This document shows positions 23,416 through 32,899 of a stretch of 37,905 bases of DNA, piece after piece (the first letter of the stretch is position 1; every line of letters begins with the position of its first letter). The position numbers and the translations under genes are program-made. The DNA is from Azospirillum melinis (GTDB lineage: Bacteria; Pseudomonadota; Alphaproteobacteria; Azospirillales; Azospirillaceae): positions 1-37,905 of the forward strand of contig NZ_WHOS01000068.1 of the NCBI RefSeq assembly GCF_013340935.1. Direction: 5' to 3'. The notes under the pieces were generated by a model. The model was not told the origin of the DNA. It worked only from the letters and a program-made list of their open reading frames with translations, and did not search any database.

Positions 23416-25011
23416 TCACTCCGCCGCGATGGACTCGCGGGCGGGTTCCTCGGCCGGCACGGTGCGGATCAGGTGGTCGAAGGCGGCCAGCCCGGCCTTG
23501 GCACCCTCGCCCATGGCGATGACGATCTGCTTGAACGGCACCGTCGTCGCGTCGCCGGCGGCGAAGACGCCGGGCAGCGAGGTCTGGCCGCGGTTGTCCA
23601 CCTCGATCTCGCCGCGCGGGGTCAGGGCCAGCGTACCCTTCAGCCATTCGGTGTTCGGCACCAGGCCGATCTGGACGAAGATGCCTTCCAGATCGACCCG
23701 CTTCAGCTCGCCGCTGTTGCGCTCCTTGTAGGACAGGCCGACCACCTTGTTGCCGTCGCCATGCACCTCGGTGGTCTGGGCCGACAGCAGGACGGTGACG
23801 TTGGACAGGCTGTGCAGCTTGCGCTGCAACACCGCGTCGGCACGCAGCTGGCTGTCGAACTCGATCAGCGTGACGTGCGAGACGATGCCGGCGAGGTCGA
23901 TGGCCGCCTCCACGCCGGAGTTGCCGCCGCCGATCACCGCCACGCGCTTGCCCTTGAACAGCGGACCGTCGCAGTGCGGGCAGTAGGCGACACCCTTGTT
24001 GCGGTATTCCGCCTCGCCCGGGACGTTCATCGAGCGCCAGCGGGCGCCGGTCGACAGCACCACCGTGCGGGACTTCAGCGAGGCGCCGCTCGCCAGCTTC
24101 ACCTCGATCAGGCCGCCTTCCTGGGTGGCCGGCACCAGGGCGGTGGCGGTCTGCAGGTTCATCACGTCGACCTCATAGTCCTTGACGTGCTGTTCCAGCG
24201 CCGCGGCCAGCTTCGGACCCTCGGTGTGGGAGACCGAGATGAAGTTCTCGATCGCCATGGTGTCGAGCACCTGACCGCCGAACCGCTCGGCCGCCACGCC
24301 GGTGCGGATGCCCTTGCGGGCGGCGTAGATGGCGGCAGCGGCACCGGCGGGGCCGCCGCCGATCACCAGCACCTCGAACGGGGCCTTGGCCTTGATCTTC
24401 TCGGCGGCGCGGGCGACGGCGCCGGTGTCGAGCTTGGCGACGATCTGCGCCACGTCCATCCGGCCCTGGGCGAAGGGCTCGCCGTTCAGGAAGACAGTGG
24501 GGACGGCCATCACCTGACGCTGCTCGACCTCCTGCTGGAACAGCGCGCCGTCGATGGCGACATGCTTGATCCGCGGGTTCAGCGCGCTCATCAGGTTCAG
24601 GGCCTGGACCACGTCCGGGCAGTTCTGGCAGGACAGCGAGAAATAGGTCTCGAAGCGGAAATCGCCGTCGAGGGTGCGGATCTGCTCCAGCAGCTCCTCC
24701 GACTCCTTCGACGGATGGCCGCCGACCTGGAGCAGGGCCAGCACCAGCGAATTGAACTCGTGCCCCATCGGCAGGCCGGCGAAGGTGACGCCGATGTCGC
24801 TGCCGTCGCGCTTGATGGCGAAGGAGGGCCGGCGGGCGTCGGCGCCGCTGCGGTCCAGCGTGATCTTGCCGGACAGCGAGGCGATGTCCTCCAGCAGGCC
24901 CAGCATCTCCTGCGACTTCGCGCCGTCGTCCAGCGACGCCACCAGGGTGATCGGGTGGGTGATGCGCTCCAGATAGGCCTTCAACTGCGTCTTCAGATTG
25001 GCGTCCAGCAT
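23416..25011 (-). CDS. ahpF: Alkyl hydroperoxide reductase subunit F (AhpF)
   Basis: A 531-residue flavoprotein disulfide reductase that passes electrons from NADH through FAD and two CxxC centres to AhpC. The N-terminal double thioredoxin-like domain has CQNC (C128, C131). The FAD site is GGGPAG (218-223), the redox centre in the thioredoxin-reductase part is CPHC (C344, C347), and the pyridine-nucleotide site is GGGNSG (361-366); the C-terminus holds GVFAAGDAT. All key residues are intact and the length is normal. It lies downstream of ahpC on the same strand but after a 407-bp gap with repeats, and may have its own promoter. Confidence 0.96.
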   Translation of the reverse strand: MLDANLKTQLKAYLERITHPITLVASLDDGAKSQEMLGLLEDIASLSGKITLDRSGADARRPSFAIKRDGSDIGVTFAGLPMGHEFNSLVLALLQVGGHPSKESEELLEQIRTLDGDFRFETYFSLSCQNCPDVVQALNLMSALNPRIKHVAIDGALFQQEVEQRQVMAVPTVFLNGEPFAQGRMDVAQIVAKLDTGAVARAAEKIKAKAPFEVLVIGGGPAGAAAAIYAARKGIRTGVAAERFGGQVLDTMAIENFISVSHTEGPKLAAALEQHVKDYEVDVMNLQTATALVPATQEGGLIEVKLASGASLKSRTVVLSTGARWRSMNVPGEAEYRNKGVAYCPHCDGPLFKGKRVAVIGGGNSGVEAAIDLAGIVSHVTLIEFDSQLRADAVLQRKLHSLSNVTVLLSAQTTEVHGDGNKVVGLSYKERNSGELKRVDLEGIFVQIGLVPNTEWLKGTLALTPRGEIEVDNRGQTSLPGVFAAGDATTVPFKQIVIAMGEGAKAGLAAFDHLIRTVPAEEPARESIAAE

Positions 25012-25151
25012 GGCTTTCGTTCCCAACGTCTCATGTCCGGGGCGGATCGCCTGCGTGGTGTCGCGGCGGTCCGGGCGGAGAAAATGGTGACCCGAATCGG
25101 GGGAGCCGGTCGGGCGGGCGGTCTGGTTTTGAAACAGCGAAGAGTTTGAAA

Positions 25152-25240
25152 CGTCATCGTCCTCCCCGCGCAGGCGGGGATCCAGATTTTGAAAGGACTG
25201 CGACAAAACGCGCCTGGATGCCCGCCTTCGCGGGGATGGG
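25152..25240. repeat. Inverted pair of GGATCCCCGC-type intergenic repeats
   Basis: Two copies of a short palindromic element lie head to head in the ahpC-ahpF gap (25012-25418). The left copy has CCCCGC (25164-25169)/GCGGGG (25174-25179) followed by ATCCAG. The right copy has CTGGATG followed by CCCGC (25221-25225)/GCGGG (25230-25234). They are inverted relative to each other and could form a large cruciform-like RNA. Such elements are widely dispersed in proteobacterial intergenic DNA. Nothing else coding is seen in this gap. Confidence 0.65.
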
Positions 25241-25369
25241 GAAACCGATGACGGAACCCGAACCGGGAGGCTTTTGAAAGCCGGCCGGTAAAAACCTGCC
25301 TTGCTGCCGGCTGCGGCGGCAAGGGCACTCGTTTAAATCCCGCCATCCAATTCTGTCGGGGGCGGGGGT

Positions 25370-25393
25370 GGGGGCCGGCCGGAACCGGCCCCC
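25370..25393 (-). terminator. GC-rich hairpin after ahpC (attenuator-like)
   Basis: GGGGGCCGG (25370-25378) and CCGGCCCCC (25385-25393) make a 9-bp all-GC stem, 25 bases past the ahpC stop on the minus strand. No T-run follows, so it is probably a partial terminator or RNA-stability element that lets ahpC transcript accumulate above ahpF. Confidence 0.5.
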
Positions 25394-25418
25394 GATCCGT
25401 GATTTCCCGAAGGAAACC

Positions 25419-25982
25419 TTAGATCTTGCCGACGAGGTCGAGCGACGGGGCGAGGGTCTTCTCGCCTTCCTGCCACTTGGCCGGGCAGACCTCGCCCGGG
25501 TGGGCGGCGACGTACTGCACGGCCTTGATCTTGCGCAGCAGCTCCTTGGCGTCGCGGCCGACGCCGCCGGCGGTGATCTCGACGATCTGGATCTTGCCGT
25601 CCGGATCGACGACGAAGGTGCCGCGGTCGGCCAGGCCGACTTCCTCGATCAGGACCTCGAAGTTGCGGCTGATCGCCAGCGTCGGGTCGCCGATCATGGT
25701 GTAGCCGATCTTGCCGATGGCCGGCGAGGTGTCGTGCCAGGCCTTGTGGCAGAAGTGGGTGTCGGTCGAGACGCTGTAGACCTCGACGCCCAGCTTCTGG
25801 AATTCGGCGTAGTTGTCAGCCAGGTCTTCCAGCTCCGTCGGGCAGACGAAGGTGAAGTCGGCCGGGTAGAAGAACACGACCGACCACTTGCCCTTCAGGT
25901 CGGCGTCGGTCACGTCGATGAACTTGCCGTTCTTGTACGCGGTCGCCTTGAAGGGCTTAATCTCACTGTTGATCAAGGACAT
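25419..25982 (-). CDS. ahpC: Peroxiredoxin, alkyl hydroperoxide reductase subunit C (AhpC)
   Basis: A 187-residue typical 2-Cys peroxiredoxin that reduces H2O2, organic peroxides and peroxynitrite. The peroxidatic Cys is in FTFVCPTE (C47) and the resolving Cys in GEVCPAKW (C166). The PxxxTxxC motif and conserved Trp are present. The start ATG 25982 has GGAG nine bases upstream. It diverges from oxyR with a 252-bp gap, the standard layout for OxyR-controlled ahpC. AhpF, its electron donor, is encoded downstream. Confidence 0.97.
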   Translation of the reverse strand: MSLINSEIKPFKATAYKNGKFIDVTDADLKGKWSVVFFYPADFTFVCPTELEDLADNYAEFQKLGVEVYSVSTDTHFCHKAWHDTSPAIGKIGYTMIGDPTLAISRNFEVLIEEVGLADRGTFVVDPDGKIQIVEITAGGVGRDAKELLRKIKAVQYVAAHPGEVCPAKWQEGEKTLAPSLDLVGKI

Positions 25983-26234
25983 TTGTGTTCTCCGATAGGT
26001 GCGATGATTTGGTTGACGCCCCAATCCCTCGCCGCTGGCCCCGGCCGGTGGCCGTGACATGCCCGACTTAGTGCGGCGCACCGGGTCGAACAAGGGGGCC
26101 TGCCGTGTGGCCAGGGGAGCGGGGCGATGTTCCCTGTGTCCCGTTGACCCGTGGAGGAATACGGGAAATCTGTGATCAAGAGAAGTAGAAAATACCAATT
26201 GAACTGATCGATAAATCCGATTACATAACCGGGC
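25983..26234. promoter_or_regulatory. Divergent ahpC/oxyR control region
   Basis: The gap contains a distinctly AT-rich stretch (about 26160-26228) amid GC-rich DNA, close to the oxyR start. It includes GATCGATAAATCCGAT and other A/T-flanked dyads compatible with a LysR-type OxyR site, though no clean ATAG-based OxyR repeat was found. Control of ahpC and oxyR from here follows from OxyR biology and layout. Confidence 0.4.
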
Positions 26235-27146
26235 ATGAAACCGCTCCCCACCCTGCGCCAGCTCCGCTACCTCGTCGCCGTCGTCGACCGCTGCCATTTC
26301 GGGCAGGCGGCGGAGGCCTGCCTCGTCAGCCAGTCGACGCTGAGCGCCGGCTTGCAGGAGCTGGAGGATCTGCTGGGCGCCACGCTGGTGGAGCGCACGC
26401 GCCGCTCCGTGCTGCCGACACCGCTCGGCCGCGAGATCGCGGAGCGGGCGCGGCAGCTTCTGAAGGGGGCGGAAGAACTGGTGGACATCACCCGCTCCGC
26501 CGCCGACCCGATGTCGGGCGCGCTCCATCTGGGGGTGATTCCGACCATCGGCCCCTTCCTGATCCCCCGCGTGATGCCGGCCCTGCGCGAGACCTTCCCG
26601 CGGCTGCGGCTCTATCTGCGCGAGGACCAGACGGCGCGGCTGCTGGAGCAGCTGAACGCCGGCAAGCTGGACGCGGCGCTGCTGGCCTTGCCCTACCCGA
26701 TGGGCGACCTGGAGACGGAGGACATCGCGGAGGACCGCTTCTCCTTCGTCTGCCCCACCGGCCACCGGCTGGGCGTCGGCGACCCGGCGCAGCCGGTGGC
26801 GGTCCCGTCGGAGGATCTGCTGCTGCTGGAGGACGGGCATTGTCTGCGCGACCATGCCATGGCGGCCTGCGCGCTGGACGCCACGCCGCACAACACCGCC
26901 TTCCAGGGCACCAGCCTGCACACGCTGGTACAGATGGTGGCGAACGGGCTGGGGGTGACGCTGCTGCCGCAGATGGCGGTCGATTCCGGCATCCTGCGCG
27001 GGCTCGATCTGGCGGTGCGCCCGCTGGCGGGCGACCGTCCGGGACGGCGGATCGCGCTGGCCTGGCGCCGCACATCGGGGCGGAAGGAAACCTTCCAGCG
27101 GCTGGCCGAAGCGCTCAGGGCGGAGATGACGGCGAAGGACGGCTGA
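26235..27146 (+). CDS. oxyR: Peroxide-sensing regulator OxyR
   Basis: A 303-residue LysR-family regulator. The HTH is at the N-terminus (RQLRYLVAVVDRCHFGQAAEACLVSQSTLSAGLQ). The redox switch is intact: C203 in EDGHCLRDHAMAAC and C212, nine residues apart, as in the E. coli C199/C208 pair. It senses H2O2 by forming this disulfide and then activates peroxide-defence genes. It is divergent from ahpC. No strong RBS is visible before ATG 26235. Confidence 0.95.
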   Translation: MKPLPTLRQLRYLVAVVDRCHFGQAAEACLVSQSTLSAGLQELEDLLGATLVERTRRSVLPTPLGREIAERARQLLKGAEELVDITRSAADPMSGALHLGVIPTIGPFLIPRVMPALRETFPRLRLYLREDQTARLLEQLNAGKLDAALLALPYPMGDLETEDIAEDRFSFVCPTGHRLGVGDPAQPVAVPSEDLLLLEDGHCLRDHAMAACALDATPHNTAFQGTSLHTLVQMVANGLGVTLLPQMAVDSGILRGLDLAVRPLAGDRPGRRIALAWRRTSGRKETFQRLAEALRAEMTAKDG

Positions 27147-27246
27147 CGGAGCGGCGGCGAAAGATTCGCTTGGTCCCGCGGGTGCGAGGTGGTTTAAACG
27201 GGACGGTTTTTCGCCCGTTCACTCCGCTTTCGGGACACCCAACGTC

Positions 27247-28161
27247 ATGTCCACCACCGCCACCGCTTCCGTTTCCGCCCCCGGCCCCCTGTTCGACCGC
27301 GTCGCCATCATCGGCATCGGTCTGATCGGCTCCTCCCTGGCACGGGCGCTGGCGGAATATGGGATCGCGCGGCAGGTGGTCTGCACCGACCGCAACGCCG
27401 ATGCCTGCGCCAAGGCGCTGGAGCTGGGCATCGTGGCGGAGGCCTCCACCGACCCGGCGGCGGCGCTGGCCGGCGCCGATCTGGTGGTGCTGTCGACCCC
27501 GGTCGGCAGCTATGCCGCGGTGGCCGAGGCCATCGGGCCGCTCCTGAAGCGCGGGACCATCGTCACCGACGTCGGCTCGGTCAAGCAGGCGACCCTGCGC
27601 GACGTCGGGCCGCATCTGCCCGACGGTGTCCATCTGATCCCCGGCCATCCGGTGGCGGGCACCGAGCATTCGGGGCCGGAGGCGGGATTCGCCACGCTGT
27701 TCCAGGGCCGCTGGTGCATCCTGACCCCGCCGCCCGGCGCCGACCGCCATGCGCTGGAGCGGGTGACCGAGCTGTGGCGCCGCGTCGGCTCCACCGTCGA
27801 GGTCATGGAGGCCAGCCACCACGACCGTGTGCTGGCCATCACCTCGCACCTGCCGCACCTGATCGCCTACACCATCGTTGGCACCGCGTCGGACCTGGAG
27901 GAGGACACCAAGTCCGAGGTCATCAAATTCTCGGCCGGCGGCTTCCGCGACTTCACCCGCATCGCCGCCAGCGACCCGGTGATGTGGCGCGACGTGTTCC
28001 TGAACAACCGCGAGGCGGTGCTGGAAATCCTCCAGCGCTTCACCGAGGATCTGACGGCCTTGCAGCGCGCCATCCGCTGGGGAGAGGGGGAGCAGCTGCA
28101 GGACCACTTCACCAAGACCCGCGCGGTGCGCCGGGGAATCATCGACGCCAAGCAGGCTTAA
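27247..28161 (+). CDS. tyrA: Prephenate/arogenate dehydrogenase (tyrosine biosynthesis)
   Basis: A 304-residue enzyme that oxidatively decarboxylates prephenate or arogenate on the way to tyrosine. The N-terminal Rossmann motif is IIGIGLIGSSLA (G23, G25, G28). Substrate-domain hallmarks are DVGSVK, PGHPVAGTEHSG and a helical C-terminal half with SHLPHLIAYTIV and SGGFRDFTRIAASDP-like residues. No chorismate mutase or ACT domain is fused, so it is the monofunctional TyrC-like form. A histidinol-phosphate aminotransferase gene often accompanies it but would not lie in this orientation here. It converges with a chemoreceptor gene. Confidence 0.93.
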   Translation: MSTTATASVSAPGPLFDRVAIIGIGLIGSSLARALAEYGIARQVVCTDRNADACAKALELGIVAEASTDPAAALAGADLVVLSTPVGSYAAVAEAIGPLLKRGTIVTDVGSVKQATLRDVGPHLPDGVHLIPGHPVAGTEHSGPEAGFATLFQGRWCILTPPPGADRHALERVTELWRRVGSTVEVMEASHHDRVLAITSHLPHLIAYTIVGTASDLEEDTKSEVIKFSAGGFRDFTRIAASDPVMWRDVFLNNREAVLEILQRFTEDLTALQRAIRWGEGEQLQDHFTKTRAVRRGIIDAKQA

Positions 28162-28164
28162 ACG

Positions 28165-28187
28165 CCCTCTCCGCTCCGGGGAGAGGG
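28165..28187. repeat. CCCTCTCC palindrome between tyrA and the second chemoreceptor
   Basis: CCCTCTCC (28165-28172) and GGAGAGGG (28180-28187) form an 8-bp stem four bases after the tyrA stop, in the 53-bp gap between two convergent genes. It is another member of the dispersed palindrome family and may mark transcript ends. Confidence 0.6.
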
Positions 28188-28214
28188 AAATCCCCGGAGT
28201 TCTCAGCCTTCCGA

Positions 28215-29912
28215 TTAAGACGCCCGCAACGCCCCGAGGAACCCGTCGACCTCCTGGCGCATCCGCCCGGCATCGTCCTGCACCGTGTCCACCGAGCGCA
28301 CCATCACGCCGCTGGCCCGTTCGGCGGACGCGGCGGCGGAGGTGACGGCGGCGATGTTGTCGGAGACGGCGCGGGTGCCGTCGGCGGCGTCCTGGATGTT
28401 GGTGGCGATCTCGCCCACCGCGGCGGTCTGCTGTTCGACCGCGGCGGCGACCTCGCCAGCGATCTCGTTCAGGCGGGCGATGGTGCGGGTCACCGCACCG
28501 ATGGTGTCGACCGCGGTGCCCGATGCGCTCTGGATTTCGGCGATGCGCGCCTGGATCTCGGCGGTCGCCTTTGCCGTCTGGCCGGCAAGCTGCTTCACCT
28601 CGCTCGCCACCACGGCGAAGCCCTTGCCGGCCTCGCCGGCGCGGGCAGCCTCGATGGTGGCGTTCAGCGCCAGCAGGTTGGTCTGGCCGGCGATGCCGGA
28701 AATCATGTCCACCACCTTGCCGATCTCCTCCGCCGCCTCGGCGAGGCTGCCCATCACCGTGGTGCTGCGCTCGGCGTCGCGGGTGGCGTCGGCGGCGATG
28801 CCGGCGGAATCGGCGACCAGACGGGCGATGCCGGCGAAGCTGGCCGACAGTTCGGCGGTGGCGGCGGCGACGCTGTCGACATTGGCCGAGGCGCGGCCGG
28901 CGGCCGACGACACCGCGTCGGAGTGGCGCGCCGTCTCGGCGGCGCCCTCGGCCATCGCGGATGAGGCGGCGGCCATCTCGGCGGTGGAGGTCGACAGCGC
29001 TTCGACCAGCCGCTTCACCGTTGCCTCGAAGCCGTCGGCGAGCGTGCGCAGCTCGCGCCGGCGCTCCTCGGCGGCGGCGGTCTTCAGCCGTTCCTGCTCC
29101 TGCTGGAGGCGTTCGGTGTCGAGCATGGTGTCGCGGAAGACGCGGGCGGCGGTCGCCATGCGGCCGATCTCGTCGCGGCGGCCTTCTTCGAAGGTGGCGG
29201 TGAAGTCGCGGGCGGCCAGCCGCTCCAGCGAACCGGCGACATCGAGGATCGGGCGGGAAATGCCGCGCACCAGCACGGCGCCGAAGCCCAGCGCCAGCAG
29301 GGTGCACAGCGTCACCCCGCCCAGCACCATGCCGTGGGCGCTGCTGTAGACCGCCGCCCCCTGGTCGGCGACGGCGCCGGCATCGGCCATCGTGCTGTCC
29401 ACCAGCGCGTCGAGCGCCTCCTGCACGCGGGCGAAGGCGACGGCGCTGGGGCGCTTGAAGACGCTGACGGCGGACTGGGCGTTGCCGTCGCGGGCCTGGC
29501 CGCGCACGCGGTCGGCAGCGGCGGCATAGGCGGTCCAGGCCTCGTCGAAGGCGGCCAGACGGGCGGCACCCTCGCCGCCGGTGAAACGGGCACCGGCGGC
29601 CTGACGGCGCGACGCAACCTCGGTCACCGCGTCGGTCCAGCCCTTTTCCGCCTGGTTCACCTGCATCTCGTTGGTGGCGAGCGCATAGGCGGCTTCGGCG
29701 ATGCGGTGGCTCTGCGCGGCGGAGGTCAGTTGACCGGCCAGCTGGGTCGCCGGCAGCGAACGGCTGCGCATTGTTTCTGCAGCATTGTTTAGGATTTCAA
29801 GCCGGCTGAGCGTGAAAATCCCGAAGGCGCCGGCCATCACCACAGTGCCCAGCACCGCGACGATGATCTTGGCACGGATGGTCAACTGTCCGAATGCTCG
29901 AATTTTAGCCAT
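28215..29912 (-). CDS. Methyl-accepting chemotaxis protein (4-helix-bundle sensor, HAMP, canonical signalling tip)
   Basis: A 565-residue chemoreceptor. Membrane helix 1 (AKIIVAVLGTVVMAGAFGIF, about 14-33) and helix 2 (VLGGVTLCTLLALGFGAVLV, about 195-215) bracket a periplasmic four-helix bundle of 160 residues. HAMP follows (ISRPILDVAGSLERLAARDF), then the signalling domain with the standard tip QTNLLALNATIEAARAGE and GKGFAVVASEV. The tip is normal, unlike the receptor at 4037-6250. There is no C-terminal CheR/CheB tether. The ligand is not predictable. It is a single-gene unit, with no che genes adjacent. Confidence 0.93.
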   Translation of the reverse strand: MAKIRAFGQLTIRAKIIVAVLGTVVMAGAFGIFTLSRLEILNNAAETMRSRSLPATQLAGQLTSAAQSHRIAEAAYALATNEMQVNQAEKGWTDAVTEVASRRQAAGARFTGGEGAARLAAFDEAWTAYAAAADRVRGQARDGNAQSAVSVFKRPSAVAFARVQEALDALVDSTMADAGAVADQGAAVYSSAHGMVLGGVTLCTLLALGFGAVLVRGISRPILDVAGSLERLAARDFTATFEEGRRDEIGRMATAARVFRDTMLDTERLQQEQERLKTAAAEERRRELRTLADGFEATVKRLVEALSTSTAEMAAASSAMAEGAAETARHSDAVSSAAGRASANVDSVAAATAELSASFAGIARLVADSAGIAADATRDAERSTTVMGSLAEAAEEIGKVVDMISGIAGQTNLLALNATIEAARAGEAGKGFAVVASEVKQLAGQTAKATAEIQARIAEIQSASGTAVDTIGAVTRTIARLNEIAGEVAAAVEQQTAAVGEIATNIQDAADGTRAVSDNIAAVTSAAASAERASGVMVRSVDTVQDDAGRMRQEVDGFLGALRAS

Positions 29913-30103
29913 TTTGCCCGCATCCCCGCCAAACCTCCGGCAAGACGCCTATCCATCCGAAGGTATTGTTCGACCCTCAATCTTACTAATCCGAATGTTT
30001 AAAATTATCAACGCGGAAGGTGAGTGAATTCGTCGGAAATCCGGGGTGTCGGACAATGGTCACAGGGGGCGATTTGAATGGGGCGTAAAGGAAGCCCGAA
30101 AAC

Positions 30104-30142
30104 GAAACGGCCGCCGCACCCGGATGGTGCGGCGGCCGTTTC
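30104..30142 (-). terminator. Strong hairpin terminator after the DJ-1-like gene
   Basis: GAAACGGCCGCCGCACC (30104-30120) pairs perfectly with GGTGCGGCGGCCGTTTC (30126-30142) around a 5-base loop, 21 bp past the stop. On the minus strand GTTTTCGGGC follows, giving a short T-run. The 17-bp perfect stem makes it a likely intrinsic terminator. Confidence 0.82.
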
Positions 30143-30163
30143 GGGACCGGCTGAGGATGGAGA

Positions 30164-30727
30164 TCAGGCGGCCTTGCGAACGGAACCCAGCTCGGTGAAC
30201 AGCTTCACCACGGCTTCGACGAACTCGTTCAGCTGGTCCTGGCCCAGCGCCGAGACCGTGATGTCGTCGACGACCAGAGCCTCGTCGCTGATCTTGCCGC
30301 CGGCGGCGGTCAGGTCGGCGCGGTAGGCTTCCGGGGCGGCCAGCAGGCGGCCGCGCAGCTTGCCGGGGATCGCCAGCAGCTGGATGCCCTGGTCGATGGC
30401 GGCGATCGGCTTGCCGGCATCCAGGAAGTGGCCGACGATGCGGCGGGTGTGGGCCGACTGCTGCAGCTTCGCCACGCTGCGCTCACCGCCCGGCAGCAGC
30501 AGCATGTCGAAGTCGGCGCCGAGCGCCTCGCTCAGATGCTTGTCCACCGGGAAGTAATGGCCCCAGGACTTGCCGTGCCAGCCGTTGACCAGACCCGTCT
30601 CGGTCGAGATCGTACGCAGCGTGGCGCCGGTCTTGATCAGGGCGCGTTGCGGCTCGGTCATCTCCGCTTCTTCGAAGCCGTTGGAGACGAGGATGGCGAT
30701 GGACTTTCCTGCGAGCGTTTGATCCAT
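30164..30727 (-). CDS. DJ-1/PfpI-superfamily protein lacking the catalytic cysteine
   Basis: A 187-residue flavodoxin-like protein of the PfpI/DJ-1 group: AILVSNGFEEAEMTEP near the N-terminus (conserved Glu about 19), FDMLLLPGGE, and the nucleophile-elbow region. The elbow, normally A(I/V)CHGxQLL, reads AAIDQGIQLL, so the Cys is Asp112 and the His is Gln113. The protein cannot use the usual Cys chemistry for glyoxalase, deglycase or protease activity; it may be a chaperone, binding protein or a differently acting enzyme. ATG 30727 is chosen for its AAAGGAC ribosome site; upstream ATGs at 30745 and 30784 are possible. It is monocistronic, with a strong terminator. Confidence 0.87.
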   Translation of the reverse strand: MDQTLAGKSIAILVSNGFEEAEMTEPQRALIKTGATLRTISTETGLVNGWHGKSWGHYFPVDKHLSEALGADFDMLLLPGGERSVAKLQQSAHTRRIVGHFLDAGKPIAAIDQGIQLLAIPGKLRGRLLAAPEAYRADLTAAGGKISDEALVVDDITVSALGQDQLNEFVEAVVKLFTELGSVRKAA

Positions 30728-31197
30728 ACTGTCTTGTCCTTTCATCGTTTCACCAATAGAACGCCGGAGCATCTCCGATGGCATGTCGGCCAGGGGAGAA
30801 CCCGCCGGGGGCTCGCCGAAGCAGGGGAGGCGGTCGGGAAACGGTCATCGCCGCGCATGAGGATGCGCGGCGGCCAGTTCCGCCCGCCGGGACCCCGAGG
30901 TCGGGTGCCGGCGTGTGGGACCTTTACGTCCCGGATCGGTTTGTTTTCAGCATGGGGACTTAATTGGTCCCGATGAGGCCCCAAGTCAACAAGGGATTCC
31001 GCGGCGCACCCAAGGATGCGGCACCCCGGATTCCGCCGTAACCGGTGGATTCCGCCGCATTTTCCAGCCCAGTTCAAGACTTTCGGGCCAACCGGCCTGT
31101 ACCACCGGTTGATGCGGTGCAGGGCTGCCATACCATGGGGGCGTGGCTTCCCCGAAGTATTATCCTGGATGAACCGGATGCCGGCTGTGTCGACGCC
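30728..31197. other. Non-coding spacer upstream of the DJ-1-like gene; no gene recognised
   Basis: No reading frame here looks real. On the minus strand, TTGACT (30989-30984) is followed about 17 bases later by an AT-rich CAATTA (30966-30961), a possible promoter for the DJ-1-like gene that would leave a leader of roughly 230 nt. Overlapping it is a dyad, GGGAC-TTAATTG-GTCCC, nested in TGGGG...CCCCA. Both are weak evidence. The rest of the spacer shows no RNA gene or repeat that I can recognise. Confidence 0.35.
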
Positions 31198-31231
31198 AAA
31201 AAAAAGCGGCCGGGGGGAAGGCCCCCGGCCG
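31198..31231 (-). terminator. Intrinsic terminator of aceA
   Basis: CGGCCGGGGG (31207-31216) and CCCCCGGCCG (31222-31231) form a 10-bp GC stem with a 5-base loop. On the minus strand it is followed by eight T residues (complement of 31198-31205). It lies about 85 bp after the aceA stop and is a classic Rho-independent terminator. Confidence 0.92.
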
Positions 31232-31315
31232 TCGGCAAGTCAAAGCATCAGCCGTTCGAAAAGATCCAGCTCGCACACTGGATCACGGACCAATCCCAAT
31301 GATCGGAACCTGCGA

Positions 31316-32593
<1,278 letters not shown>

Positions 32594-32899
32594 GGGTCAG
32601 GTTCCTTATGTCCGGTGCGCCCGGTCGATCGGGGCGGAACTGGGGTCTCGGGGCGGGCCTTTTGTCGGTCCCGGCATCCGGTTGCGGACAGTGGCGTTTC
32701 CTCCCGCCTTGCTCTGCCGTCCGGTGTCTTCGGGGCCGCTTGCGCTTTACAGCGCGGCCGTGAACCAAGACTTAAACCCGGCCCGAGTGCGTTGCAATAA
32801 GCCCTTGTTTGTAAAAAGGTCCGTTTGTAAACTGCCATATTCACAATCCTGTAAATCCGTAAATCTTGTAAAGTTCGCGATCCGTCGAGGGGGCTGGTT
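32594..32899. promoter_or_regulatory. aceA/ScfR divergent control region with TTTGTAAA repeats
   Basis: Exact TTTGTAAA copies are at 32808-32815 and 32824-32831 (8 bp apart). Two related copies, CCTGTAAA (32848-32855) and CTTGTAAA (32865-32872), lie 9 bp apart; the last runs into AAAGTTCGCGA. The short 65-bp block is strongly AT-rich. ScfR-family regulators (RamB, PccR) are recalled to bind TTTGCAAA-type motifs, and the divergent gene encodes such a regulator. These are probably its operators, controlling itself and aceA. The remaining 200 bp towards aceA show no further clear signal. Confidence 0.6.
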
